From assembly GCA_028679075.1 (NCBI GenBank), contig JAJRCF010000021.1, positions 1-60,852 on the forward strand: a stretch of 60,852 nucleotides of DNA, read 5' to 3'. Shown piece after piece: positions 52,839 to 60,785 of this stretch. How positions within the stretch are numbered: position 1 is the stretch's first letter; each line of letters opens with the position of its first letter. Both the position numbers and the translations under genes were made by a program. This stretch comes from Methanoregula sp. Its GTDB lineage: Archaea; Halobacteriota; Methanomicrobia; Methanomicrobiales; Methanospirillaceae. The notes under the pieces were generated by a model. It was given only the letters and a program-made list of their open reading frames with translations, ran no database searches and had not been told where the DNA came from.

Positions 52839-53261
52839 ATGCCCATGGACGACGACCTTTCCCGGATCGGCATCTCGCTGCCGAAAAACCTGCTCGACCG
52901 GTTCGATGAAATCCTGAACTACCGGGGGTATTCCTCCCGGTCGGAAGGTATACGGGACGCGATCCGCACCTACATCACCTACTACAAGTGGATGTCCGAT
53001 GTCAAGGGCGAGCGCGAAGGCGTCATTACGATGGTGTACGACCACGACCAGCGCAACCTCTTGACAAACATCACCGACATCGAGCACGAGTACCACGCAC
53101 TCATCAAGGCTTCGCTCCACTCGCATGTAACTGACGAGCGGTGCCTTGAGGTGATCCTGGTCCATGGCGACGGGTCGCAGCTCAAGGCGCTCGCCGAGCG
53201 GCTCATGTCCCAGAAAGGAGTGGAGTCCGTGAAACTGACCACAATCCAGATCGGGGAATAA
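52839..53261 (+). CDS. nikR: nickel-responsive regulator NikR
   Basis: A 140-residue ribbon-helix-helix repressor. Residues ~7-50 are the RHH DNA-binding domain (RIGISLPKNLLDRFDEIL, then SSRSEGIRDAIRTY), and ~60-140 an ACT-like tetramerisation domain. The nickel ligands are present with exact family spacing: His83, His94, His96 and Cys102. It should repress nickel uptake genes when nickel is high; none is certain in the window, the nearby importer being cobalt-type. Start is ATG 52839 or the ATG at 52845. Confidence 0.92.
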   Translation: MPMDDDLSRIGISLPKNLLDRFDEILNYRGYSSRSEGIRDAIRTYITYYKWMSDVKGEREGVITMVYDHDQRNLLTNITDIEHEYHALIKASLHSHVTDERCLEVILVHGDGSQLKALAERLMSQKGVESVKLTTIQIGE

Positions 53262-53300
53262 ACCCCGCCATTTTTCCTGATCTTCCCGGAACAGGTTTTT

Positions 53301-54242
53301 TTATCCCGGCATTCCCGCATCGTAATGGTGCGGGCCCGGGTGCACAGCAGTGATCAACGAACGGTCGAAGATCTCGTCTTCGCTGATCGGCCGGGATATA
53401 TACCCGAGCGCCTGCAGGGTCCGGACAAACTTCATCGTCGAGTCAACATACTCGCGGGGGAGTGCAGCGCAGTATTTCGGTGATATGCGGTACGTCTCCA
53501 GGACAAAATCAGGGTCCACCATGCCGGTCGTACCTGCCACCACACGGGCTGCGTCAAGGGGGGTGTTTCGGATCATCTCACAGGCCGCCTCGTGGGCATA
53601 CAGGAACCGGACAAGGAGGTCGCGTTTATCCAGCATCTCCTTCATAACGATAATGCCATAACTCGGGTTGAACGGCCAGAGCCGGTCCGGGGGCACGACA
53701 AGCCGGCCATTACCATACCGGAGGGCGGTTGCAGCAAGGGCCGGTGTTCCGGCAGCGGCCGCGATCTCCCCGTAACGGAGCGCATCAGGAAGGTAGTCAG
53801 CCCACGGGTAGTTCTTCACGGTCACATCACGGATCCCGTGCTCCCGGAGGAGTTCGCTTACGATCACGTCGTGGATGGAACCTTTCGGGGGAGTGCCGAT
53901 CGAATTTCCCGCAAACTGAAAGAGAAATTTCTCCATGGTCCCGCACTCGTCAAGTGTCCGTATATCCGGGCCGGCGACCATCACCGTCCCTTCAACATGG
54001 CCTCCTGCAATACAGGCAAGGGAGAGCCCACGGTCGATCCCGATGATCACCGGGGGGAGCCCGATATACCCGAGATCAATCTTCCCGGCCTGCATCGTGT
54101 TGATGATGTCCGGTCCCGAGGGAAAGAGCGTCCACGTCGCATCAATGCCCTGGTCCTCGAGAAGAGACGTCCCCCGGAGGAGGAATGCGGTGTGGTACAT
54201 TGTCGAGAGGTGGCCGATCCTAAGGGGAGCGGGGCGGGACAT
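53301..54242 (-). CDS. NMT1/TauA-like solute-binding protein without signal peptide
   Basis: A 313-residue protein with the fold of sulfonate/nitrate/thiamine-precursor binding proteins: LRIGHLSTMYHTAFLLRGTS at the start, DIINTMQAGKIDLGYIGLPP as the hinge segment, PPKGSIHDVIVSELLREHGI later. No signal peptide or anchor is present, so it should be cytoplasmic, and no permease gene is nearby. It may therefore act as a ligand carrier or enzyme. It ends a short minus-strand pair behind the HTH gene (three bases apart) and diverges from an ATPase/GTPase/Fe-S gene set. Role unknown. Confidence 0.78.
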   Translation of the reverse strand: MSRPAPLRIGHLSTMYHTAFLLRGTSLLEDQGIDATWTLFPSGPDIINTMQAGKIDLGYIGLPPVIIGIDRGLSLACIAGGHVEGTVMVAGPDIRTLDECGTMEKFLFQFAGNSIGTPPKGSIHDVIVSELLREHGIRDVTVKNYPWADYLPDALRYGEIAAAAGTPALAATALRYGNGRLVVPPDRLWPFNPSYGIIVMKEMLDKRDLLVRFLYAHEAACEMIRNTPLDAARVVAGTTGMVDPDFVLETYRISPKYCAALPREYVDSTMKFVRTLQALGYISRPISEDEIFDRSLITAVHPGPHHYDAGMPG

Positions 54243-54245
54243 GCT

Positions 54246-54743
54246 TCACCCGATCCGCTTTGCTACGGCAGTGATTGCCTCGCTCATTACCGAGAGATCG
54301 GGGCGGAGCATGACAACCGGCACATCCACGATCTTCTCAACGATGGATGCAAGGATCGGGGCACAGATGATACCGGAAGCGCGGTCTTTCTCTGCCCGGG
54401 CCGCGGCCACGATACACTCCTCAAGGGAATTGGCCGAGTACCCCCGTATACCGAATGTCTTTCCGTTGGACTCGATCTCACGGGTCTCGATCGATTCGAG
54501 GAGGAATTTCGCTGCAATCACCGCGATGAACTGCCGGTGCTCCGGTTCCAGGACCGAGACGATCTTTTTGATCGTGGAGAGGCGCGGGTCCCGTTCACCT
54601 GTCGTGACCTTGTACAGGGTGGAGACGGGAATGCCGGTGAGGTCAGCAAGGTCCTTCACGCTTATGTTCTTCCGCTCCAGCTCTTCGTTCAGTGCGGAGG
54701 TGAAGTCGGTCTCAAATATCCTCTTTGACAACATATTAACCAT
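54246..54743 (-). CDS. XRE-type regulator with C-terminal domain (165 aa)
   Basis: Residues ~12-70 are a helix-turn-helix (ISVKDLADLTGIPVSTLYKV); residues ~75-165 form a small alpha/beta domain (ECIVAAARAEKDRASGIICA, VPVVMLRPDLSVMSEAI) that may bind a ligand. It is divergent from the ATPase gene, and an inverted repeat ATTAACC/GGTTAAT spans the gap, so it probably controls both directions. The start ATG at 54743 lies just inside the repeat; an ATG at 54734 is an alternative. Confidence 0.85.
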   Translation of the reverse strand: MVNMLSKRIFETDFTSALNEELERKNISVKDLADLTGIPVSTLYKVTTGERDPRLSTIKKIVSVLEPEHRQFIAVIAAKFLLESIETREIESNGKTFGIRGYSANSLEECIVAAARAEKDRASGIICAPILASIVEKIVDVPVVMLRPDLSVMSEAITAVAKRIG

Positions 54744-54786
54744 TAAGTGGCATTTAGGAGATTATAATTATTACTATAAGGTTAAT
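54735..54786. promoter_or_regulatory. divergent promoter with inverted repeat ATTAACC/GGTTAAT
   Basis: 7-bp arms at 54735-54741 and 54780-54786 with AT-rich TATA candidates between them (ATAATTATTACTATAA), placed between divergent regulator and ATPase genes. Confidence 0.45.
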
Positions 54787-54837
54787 TTTTCTGGGAAATT
54801 GGAAAACTATTTGAATATTGGTGCGATCATTCTGAGT

Positions 54838-55641
54838 ATGCGCAGCGAACAGTTCATGAGCCTCACAATACTTCCCGGCACCAACCGGTGTGATGAACGG
54901 GAAGGATTCGACCGGATCACCCTCTGCCCGGGGGATACCCTTTCCATCGTCGGATCGACCGGTTCCGGCAAATCGGCCTTCATCAATGATATCGAGGTGC
55001 TTGCACAGGGAGACACCGTCACCGGCCGCTCCATCCTGATTAACGGTATCTCTCCTTTAGATGAGATGGTCCGCGACCCGTCGAAAAAACCCATCGCGCT
55101 CATCACCCAGAATACCCGGGTTATCGCCGACCTCACGGTCTGCCGGTTCCTCGCCCTCCATATCCGGGCCCGCGACACCGATGCGCTCGAACTTGTAAAA
55201 CAGACTGTTGCGCTTGCAAACGAATTCACCGGGGAGAAGATCGATGAAGCTATGCGCATGACTGCGCTCTCGGGCGGGCAGACCCGGTCCCTGCTTATTG
55301 CTGACGCCATCCTGATCGGGCAGACCCCCATCCTCCTCCTCGACGAGGTGGAGAACGCCGGGATATTCAAGGAGAAGGTCATCCGCTGCCTCAAGCACTA
55401 CAACAAGGCGGTCATATTCGTCACCCACGACCCGCTCCTTGCCATGATCACTGACCGGCGGATCATCATGAAGAACGGTGCTGTGACCGGTGTCCTCGAA
55501 CCGGGTGCTGCCGAACGGGAGATGGTCTCGCACATCTCAGGGATTGACGCATTCCTTGGGGAACTCCGCGAAAAGATACGGGCCGGCGACCTGATTGAAA
55601 CCGATCCCCTGCCCGGGAAAAAACAGGTCGTCACCGCATGA
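54838..55641 (+). CDS. ABC-type ATPase without transporter partner (267 aa)
   Basis: A soluble ABC ATPase: Walker A VGSTGSGKS, Q-loop ALITQNTRV, signature LSGGQTRSLLIADA, Walker B ILLLDEVENAGI, H-loop VTHDP. No permease is encoded nearby. It forms a tight set with a P-loop GTPase (4-base overlap) and an Fe-S protein, which suggests cofactor or enzyme maturation rather than transport. I start at 54838; an in-frame ATG at 54856 is possible. The divergent HTH regulator probably controls it. Confidence 0.82.
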   Translation: MRSEQFMSLTILPGTNRCDEREGFDRITLCPGDTLSIVGSTGSGKSAFINDIEVLAQGDTVTGRSILINGISPLDEMVRDPSKKPIALITQNTRVIADLTVCRFLALHIRARDTDALELVKQTVALANEFTGEKIDEAMRMTALSGGQTRSLLIADAILIGQTPILLLDEVENAGIFKEKVIRCLKHYNKAVIFVTHDPLLAMITDRRIIMKNGAVTGVLEPGAAEREMVSHISGIDAFLGELREKIRAGDLIETDPLPGKKQVVTA

Positions 55642-56345
55642 AACTCATCATCGTTGCCGGGCCTCCCAGTGCCGGGAAGACTGCGGTGATCCGGCAGATC
55701 ATCCGCGAATTCCAGAAAACTGAAGCCCCGGCCTTCCTCAAGATCGATGTGGTCAGGGCATTTGAGGACGAGGAACTCAGTACGGAGTTCGGTATTCCTG
55801 CCCGCAAGGTATATTCGGGCGACCTCTGCCCGGACCACATGGGCATCATGATCATGCGGGACGCGATCCGGTGGGCTGACGGGCTCGGTGCCAGAATCCT
55901 CATTATCGAGAGTGCCGGCCTCTGCCTCCGGTGCACCCCCTACACCACCCAGTCGTTCGGTATCGCCGTCCTCTCCGCGGTCTCCGGGAGCAACACGCCC
56001 CTCAAGATGGCCCCGATGATTGCTCTCGCGGATGCAGCGGTCGTCACCAAGACAGACCTCATCTCGCAGGCGGAGAAGGAGGTGTTCCGGGAGTGCATCC
56101 GCATGGTCACACCGGATATTGATATCATCGAGACCAACGCGATCCAGGGAACCGGGATGCGATACCTGATGCAGGCAATTGCAAAACACCCGGACATCGC
56201 CAATGCTGATGCGATCACCCTCCGTGGGACCCCGCCGCTGGGGGTCTGCACCATCTGCATCGGCAAGAAAGAGATCGGGTGGCAGCACCATTTCGGCGTC
56301 ATCCGCCCGCTCGATGAGGCGGACAACATCTACCGGGGCGACTGA
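55638..56345 (+). CDS. P-loop GTPase of the HypB/UreG/CooC-like metallochaperone type
   Basis: A 235-residue SIMIBI-class nucleotide-binding protein. Walker A is AGPPSAGKTA, an Asp segment FLKIDVVRAF follows, then ESAGLCLRCTPYT with two Cys that could hold a metal between subunits as in HypB, and TKTD for guanine specificity. A second Cys pair is near the end (GVCTICIGKKE). HypB/UreG relatives deliver nickel to enzymes. It overlaps the ATPase gene by four bases and is followed by an Fe-S protein, so the set may activate a metalloenzyme. Confidence 0.82.
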   Translation: MKLIIVAGPPSAGKTAVIRQIIREFQKTEAPAFLKIDVVRAFEDEELSTEFGIPARKVYSGDLCPDHMGIMIMRDAIRWADGLGARILIIESAGLCLRCTPYTTQSFGIAVLSAVSGSNTPLKMAPMIALADAAVVTKTDLISQAEKEVFRECIRMVTPDIDIIETNAIQGTGMRYLMQAIAKHPDIANADAITLRGTPPLGVCTICIGKKEIGWQHHFGVIRPLDEADNIYRGD

Positions 56346-56347
56346 AC

Positions 56348-56968
56348 ATGGCGTGGGTCCCCCCGGGCAAGGACTGTGGCGCCTGCGGATCGGCGAGCTG
56401 CGGGCAGTTCGAAACACTGGTCGCTACCGGTGAAAAGGCATTTGCAGACTGCCCGTTCTACACTGCCGGAGAAGTGAGTACTGCAGGAACCGCAGCATAC
56501 TCCGGTAGTGACGCGCTGGGAAACCAGTACGATTTTGTCCTTACCGCTTTCCCGGGTGAACCATCCGCCCGCAAGTTCGTGGTACCGTTCCGGGCAGACC
56601 TGGTGGAACGCTGGGATATCCGTCCCGGGGAGATCGTCACCGGACGGCCGGCGGGACCCGGCTGCCCGGTTTACCATGCGCTGCGGGTGCTCTCCGCCAA
56701 TCCGGTAACGGGAGTCCTTGAGTGCCACACGGTCGGACCGCTCGAGGCACGTAAGGAGAAGGGGAAGGTGCACGATGTCCAGGCCTATCACGTCCATGCG
56801 TTCGAGGGTATTGCCCGGACGATCACGAGGCCGCCGGTACTGGGAGCACGCCAGCGGTTCCTGCCGGGATACTGTATGCTGGACCTGTCGCACACAGCAG
56901 TCGTGAACATGGTGCTGAAAAAAAAGGGGGGCCTCCATGTCAGGCTCGAGGACATCAGGATACAGTGA
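56348..56968 (+). CDS. [4Fe-4S]-domain protein (206 aa)
   Basis: The N-terminus carries a [4Fe-4S] domain of the kind seen in RnfB and corrinoid iron-sulfur proteins: KDCGACGSASCGQF and then ADCPFY. The remaining ~160 residues are an alpha/beta region with a Cys in GPGCPVY and another in PGYCMLD. It lies two bases after the GTPase stop. Reductive activation or electron delivery for the product of the same gene set is the likely role; no precise function is recognised. Confidence 0.8.
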   Translation: MAWVPPGKDCGACGSASCGQFETLVATGEKAFADCPFYTAGEVSTAGTAAYSGSDALGNQYDFVLTAFPGEPSARKFVVPFRADLVERWDIRPGEIVTGRPAGPGCPVYHALRVLSANPVTGVLECHTVGPLEARKEKGKVHDVQAYHVHAFEGIARTITRPPVLGARQRFLPGYCMLDLSHTAVVNMVLKKKGGLHVRLEDIRIQ

Positions 56969-56977
56969 GGGGGCCAC

Positions 56978-58252
56978 ATGATACCCAAGTACCGGATCCG
57001 TTGTGTTGGCGGGGGCGAGGCCGTGGAGGATATTTCTCTTCTTTCCTGTCCGCATGGCCACGACTCCCTGCTCAGGACAGAGTACTGCACCAGGAAACTG
57101 CACCTTGCCCCCCACACGGGGATCTACCGGTACCTTACATGGCTGCCGGTCAATACCCCGCTCCTCCCTTCCGGAGGGCCTGTCACATTCACCAGCAATG
57201 AACTCTCCCGGGAACTCGGGCTTTCAAACCTCACGCTCTCCTTCTCCGGGTATTTCCCGGAAATCGGGGCAGGACTGACCACGGGTTCCTTCAAGGAGCT
57301 GGAGGCATCCCCCACAATGCAGCGGTTGCAGGAACTGGGGAATGCCATTCCCGTGATTGCATCGGCCGGTAATACCGGCAGGGCATTTGCGGAACTCTCG
57401 GCCCGGTGCAGGAGGCCGGTCGTCATCGTCATCCCGGAAAAGGCGGTCCACCGGCTCTGGACAACGGAACCAGCCCCGGAAGTATTCCTTGTCACCGTGC
57501 GGGGGGACTATTCGGATGCGATCGCGGTCAGCAACAAGCTCGCCGCCGTTCCCGGATGTGTCCCGGAAGGGGGAGCCAGGAACATTGCACGACGGGACGG
57601 CATGGGCACGGTGATGCTCGACGCCGCAGTCACAAACGGCCGGATCCCCGACCACTATTTCCAGGCGGTGGGGAGCGGTACCGGGGCGATCGCCGCATGG
57701 GAAGCAGCGATGCGGCTCATCGGGGACGGGGGATACGGGAACCGGCTCCCCCGGCTCCACCTTGCCCAGAACCTGCCTTTTACTCCCATGGTATCGGCAT
57801 GGGAGGCGGGACGGAGGGAGATCCTGCCTGCGGACGATATGCCCGATGCAACAGAAAATATCGGGAAGGTCATGTCCGATGTCCTGACAAACCGGAACCC
57901 GCCATATGGCATCCGGGGGGGGCTCTTCGATGCGTTGCAGGAAACAAACGGGAGGATGTACGGTGTTCCGAATCCGGCAGGGGCAGATGCGATGAGACTG
58001 GCAGAGGAAACCGTAGGAATCGACCTGGACCCTGCTGCAGCGGTTGCAACGGCTTCCCTTGTGCAGGCGGTAGAAAAAGATTTTATCGGCCCTGATGATC
58101 ATATTCTCCTGAACCTTACCGGAGGGGGATATGAGCGGATCCGTGAGGATTTTGTCCTCCACCAGGTCCCGCCGGTCACAACAGTAACAACCGATGAGCC
58201 GGCGGAACAGATAACAGGAATACTCAGGGAATGGATCGCACACCATGGATGA
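56978..58252 (+). CDS. cysteate synthase (coenzyme M biosynthesis)
   Basis: A 424-residue PLP enzyme of the threonine synthase fold. It converts O-phosphoserine plus sulfite to cysteate, the first committed step of one coenzyme M route used by Methanosarcinales and Methanomicrobiales. The cofactor lysine is in TTGSFKELEASPT, with ASAGNTGRAFAEL as the phosphate/substrate loop and LNLTGGGYERI near the C-terminus. Adjacency to the fused ComDE decarboxylase (8-base overlap) makes the assignment firm against true threonine synthase. Confidence 0.9.
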   Translation: MIPKYRIRCVGGGEAVEDISLLSCPHGHDSLLRTEYCTRKLHLAPHTGIYRYLTWLPVNTPLLPSGGPVTFTSNELSRELGLSNLTLSFSGYFPEIGAGLTTGSFKELEASPTMQRLQELGNAIPVIASAGNTGRAFAELSARCRRPVVIVIPEKAVHRLWTTEPAPEVFLVTVRGDYSDAIAVSNKLAAVPGCVPEGGARNIARRDGMGTVMLDAAVTNGRIPDHYFQAVGSGTGAIAAWEAAMRLIGDGGYGNRLPRLHLAQNLPFTPMVSAWEAGRREILPADDMPDATENIGKVMSDVLTNRNPPYGIRGGLFDALQETNGRMYGVPNPAGADAMRLAEETVGIDLDPAAAVATASLVQAVEKDFIGPDDHILLNLTGGGYERIREDFVLHQVPPVTTVTTDEPAEQITGILREWIAHHG

Positions 58253-59381
58253 AGAGCAGATTATTGAGGAACTGAAAGCACAGGGAATCGACCTCGTCAG
58301 CGCCATCCCCTGCGATAAGGCAAAAGGACTCTTCTTCCGGTTGCCGGAAGAGTTCCGGTACATCGGCCTTACCCGGGAAGAGGACGGGGTGGGCATCTCG
58401 GCGGGGGCATATCTTGCCGGTGCCAGGCCGCTTGTCGCACTCCAGAGTTCCGGACTCGGGAACATGCTCAACGCGATCCTCTCGCTCACGAGCACGTTCG
58501 GACTCCCGCTCCCGATCCTTGCCAGCTGGCGTGGCGGGGATAACGAAGTGATCCCGGCACAGGTCCCGTTCAACCGTCCGCTTCCCGCGATCCTGTCAGC
58601 AGCAGGGATCCCGCACACCATCCTTACAGGCCGCAGTTCGTCGCACCGGATTGGCGATGCCATTGCGGTAACGTACCGGGCCAACACACCCCATGTCATC
58701 CTTGTCCCTTCCGGCCTTATCGAAGAGAGCGGATGTATACCGACATCACCCGAGCCCGGCATCACCCCATGCCACCCGGTAACGATTGCGTATACGCGGG
58801 AGTGGAAGAGACCGGTAATGACACGGTTCGATGCGATACAGGCCATCGCAGCTAAAACAACGGACGAAGTGCTGGTCTCCAACATAGGCGTCCCGTCAAA
58901 AGAACTGTATGCAGCAAAGGACCGGCCGGAGAATTTCTACATGCTGGGGAGTTACACACAGGCATCCGCCATTGGCCTTGGGATCGCCACCGTGCGCCCG
59001 GACAAACGGGTGATCGTCCTCGACGGGGACGGCAGCCTACTCGGTTCGTCAATCCTCCCGGTGATCGCCGCTGCTGCTCCGGAGAACCTGACGGTCATTG
59101 CTCTTGATAACGGCGTCTTCGGCAGCACGGGCAACCAGCCCCGGCCGGGGTGTGATACCGCAGACCTCCGGCTGCTCGCAATGGGAGCGGGTTTCGAACA
59201 CACGTGGACCGTGCATGATCCGGGGGAACTGGATTCCGCACTTGCCGCATCGGCACGAAGCGGGCCTGCATTCATCCATGCCCGGATCAAGCCGGGCAAC
59301 AGTGATGTAAAGAACATCCCGCTTGGACCATTGGAGATACGGGACCGGTTTATGGCGGTGCTGAAAGGCGATTCCGTGTAA
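58245..59381 (+). CDS. comDE: sulfopyruvate decarboxylase, fused ComD-ComE
   Basis: A 378-residue thiamine-diphosphate enzyme that decarboxylates sulfopyruvate to sulfoacetaldehyde in coenzyme M synthesis. Residues ~1-165 correspond to ComD (IGLTREEDGVGISAGAYLAG holds the catalytic Glu), ~190-378 to ComE with the cofactor motif LDGDGSLLG ... LDNGVFGSTGNQ. In several methanogens the two halves are separate genes. The step between cysteate and sulfopyruvate needs an aminotransferase, perhaps the one at 51411. Confidence 0.93.
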   Translation: MDEEQIIEELKAQGIDLVSAIPCDKAKGLFFRLPEEFRYIGLTREEDGVGISAGAYLAGARPLVALQSSGLGNMLNAILSLTSTFGLPLPILASWRGGDNEVIPAQVPFNRPLPAILSAAGIPHTILTGRSSSHRIGDAIAVTYRANTPHVILVPSGLIEESGCIPTSPEPGITPCHPVTIAYTREWKRPVMTRFDAIQAIAAKTTDEVLVSNIGVPSKELYAAKDRPENFYMLGSYTQASAIGLGIATVRPDKRVIVLDGDGSLLGSSILPVIAAAAPENLTVIALDNGVFGSTGNQPRPGCDTADLRLLAMGAGFEHTWTVHDPGELDSALAASARSGPAFIHARIKPGNSDVKNIPLGPLEIRDRFMAVLKGDSV

Positions 59382-59493
59382 AAACCTTGAGAGAAACGAG
59401 AAGTTTTTAAAAAAATGATTGGGGGATGCCGGTCTCAGTACCGCATCCGGTTGCCCGGGGTTCGCGTACCCGGAGAACGCATGGAATGCCGCA

Positions 59494-59694
59494 TCATGCA
59501 GCAACCACCTCCTTATTGGGCGGGTTAAGACCGTAGAGGCTCTGGCGGGCGTCAATGAAATAGTGGCGCTCGATGAGTATGTTCTCATCCTTGAGCCGGT
59601 TCAGTGCATAACGGACGGTCCGGGAAGGCAGTGAGGTCTCGCGGATGAGATCCTTTTGCGTCAGCTGTCCACCGGTCTCAAGCACTTTGTACAC
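59494..59694 (-). CDS. small winged-helix regulator (66+ aa, start uncertain)
   Basis: A winged-helix protein: GGQLTQKDLIRETSLPSRTV is helix 2 and recognition helix 3, RYALNRLKDENILIERHYFI the wing. It resembles MarR/TrmB-like single-domain archaeal regulators. The GTG at 59694 starts inside what looks like domain helix 1 (GHLPPSAKLVYKVLE continues upstream in frame); the frame is open only to about 59770 and has no ATG there, so the true start may be a rare codon. Target unknown; its upstream region holds the first copy of a hairpin element. Confidence 0.75.
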   Translation of the reverse strand: MYKVLETGGQLTQKDLIRETSLPSRTVRYALNRLKDENILIERHYFIDARQSLYGLNPPNKEVVAA

Positions 59695-60037
59695 GAGCTT
59701 TGCCGATGGCGGCAGGTGCCCGATCCTTCGTGTGTTGTTATTCTCATTAGTGTTTACAACAAAAACGATCCCTCATAGTGGATCACCATTACCAGATTAG
59801 ACTTCACAATTGTTAAGTTTTGTGATCCGAGAGGCGTCTCAACGCCTCGAGGACGAGAAGAAATGCGCAAGCATTTCTTCGAATTCCGAGTGACGATGCG
59901 GTATGAATTCGAATACAGGTTTCGAGTTCTTTAAATACGTATTAGCAAAAAACCAGGCAAATTTTGTCGGAATTCAACGATTGAAGTATCCACAGGCCCA
60001 ATACTCCCCGTTCACATCCGTGAACAAGAAATACCGT
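59695..60037. other. intergenic region with hairpin element copy 1
   Basis: This contains the promoter of the minus-strand regulator and the structured element at 59803-59890. The rest shows no gene; an open frame from 59903 leads into the small membrane protein but its first 45 codons look non-coding. Confidence 0.5.
59803..59890 (+). ncRNA. structured repeat element, copy 1 (two hairpins)
   Basis: The order is TTCACAATTGTTA (59803-59815), hairpin 1 GAGGCGT-CTCA-ACGCCTC (59831-59848), then hairpin 2 GAAGAAATGC-GCAA-GCATTTCTTC (59857-59880; perfect 10-bp stem, GNRA-type loop), then GAATTCCGAG. A second copy at 60647-60770 keeps both stems; stem 1 differs by paired changes that keep base pairing. 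It is either an RNA or a dispersed palindromic repeat, strand unknown. Confidence 0.6.
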
Positions 60038-60376
60038 ATGAAACCACGACAACGCAACCTCGTCTCCTTCACCGCAATTATCGGCCTGATCACGCTGATC
60101 CTGGCCGTTTCAGTCCTTGCCGAGAAGGCTCACGAGAACCATCTGCCCGAACGAAACGGGCGGGGGACACACGAAGCGCTCATAGCGTACGGTCTCCCTG
60201 TCGGGATCCTCATCCTGCTTTCAGCCGTTTCCGGGTTCGGGAGACCGCTGCACCGCCACGGAGATATATCCGGCTCAACATCACCGGGTGCCGGATCACG
60301 CTGTTCCTCAAAGGATACAGGTTTTGCCATGGAATGGCCGATGCGGATGCCACTCCGGTTCATGCCGGTTAATTGA
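60038..60376 (+). CDS. small membrane protein (112 aa)
   Basis: Two hydrophobic helices (SFTAIIGLITLILAVSVLA and ALIAYGLPVGILILLSAVS) separated by a polar loop (EKAHENHLPERNGRGTH), then a tail rich in Ser/Gly without clear structure. I start at 60038, where MKPRQRN leads into the first helix; the longer open frame from 59903 has no membrane-protein character before this. No ribosome binding site of note and no operon partner. Function unknown. Confidence 0.5.
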   Translation: MKPRQRNLVSFTAIIGLITLILAVSVLAEKAHENHLPERNGRGTHEALIAYGLPVGILILLSAVSGFGRPLHRHGDISGSTSPGAGSRCSSKDTGFAMEWPMRMPLRFMPVN

Positions 60377-60785
60377 ATCCAACGATTCAGTACGTCAGAG
60401 TACGTACCATTCTCATTGACAGATAGGTGAACATATGTCACGCATTCGGAAATCTTCTCCAGGTTTTGCGGGAGATCTTCCGGATGCAGGACTTTTCTCG
60501 CGCCAGTCTGTCTAAAATATTACCTTGAGTAATATGAATTGCGCGCTGAATATCCTCAATGGTTATACAAATCTGACCCGAAAATGTTGATCACCGTCGT
60601 AAATATTGTTTCAGAACAATCCTGCCTGTGTGCGAACCATTAAATATTCACAATTGTTATTTTGTAATGCAAGTTCACAATCGTGAATCCGAAAGGTGCG
60701 CAGCACCTTGAGGTGGAGAAGAAATGCGGAGCATTTCTTCGAGTTCCGAGAGGTTCGAAGAACCTCGAGGCTTTCAGTATAAAAT
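60377..60785. other. intergenic region before tRNA-Cys
   Basis: No gene is seen. The region is AT-rich from about 60510, suggesting promoters, and contains hairpin element copy 2 at 60647-60770. TATAAAA (60778-60784) directly abuts the tRNA, too close to be its TATA box; ATTAAATATT around 60639-60648 is another candidate for a longer transcript. Confidence 0.5.
60647..60770 (+). ncRNA. structured repeat element, copy 2 (three hairpins)
   Basis: TTCACAATTGTTA (60647-60659), small dyad TTCAC-AATC-GTGAA, hairpin 1 AAGGTGC-GCA-GCACCTT (60693-60709), hairpin 2 GAAGAAATGC-GGA-GCATTTCTTC (60718-60740), GAGTTCCGAG, hairpin 3 GAGGTTC-GAA-GAACCTC (60750-60766). Compared with copy 1, stem 1 shows three compensated changes and hairpin 3 is added. 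It ends 16 bases before the tRNA. Confidence 0.6.
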
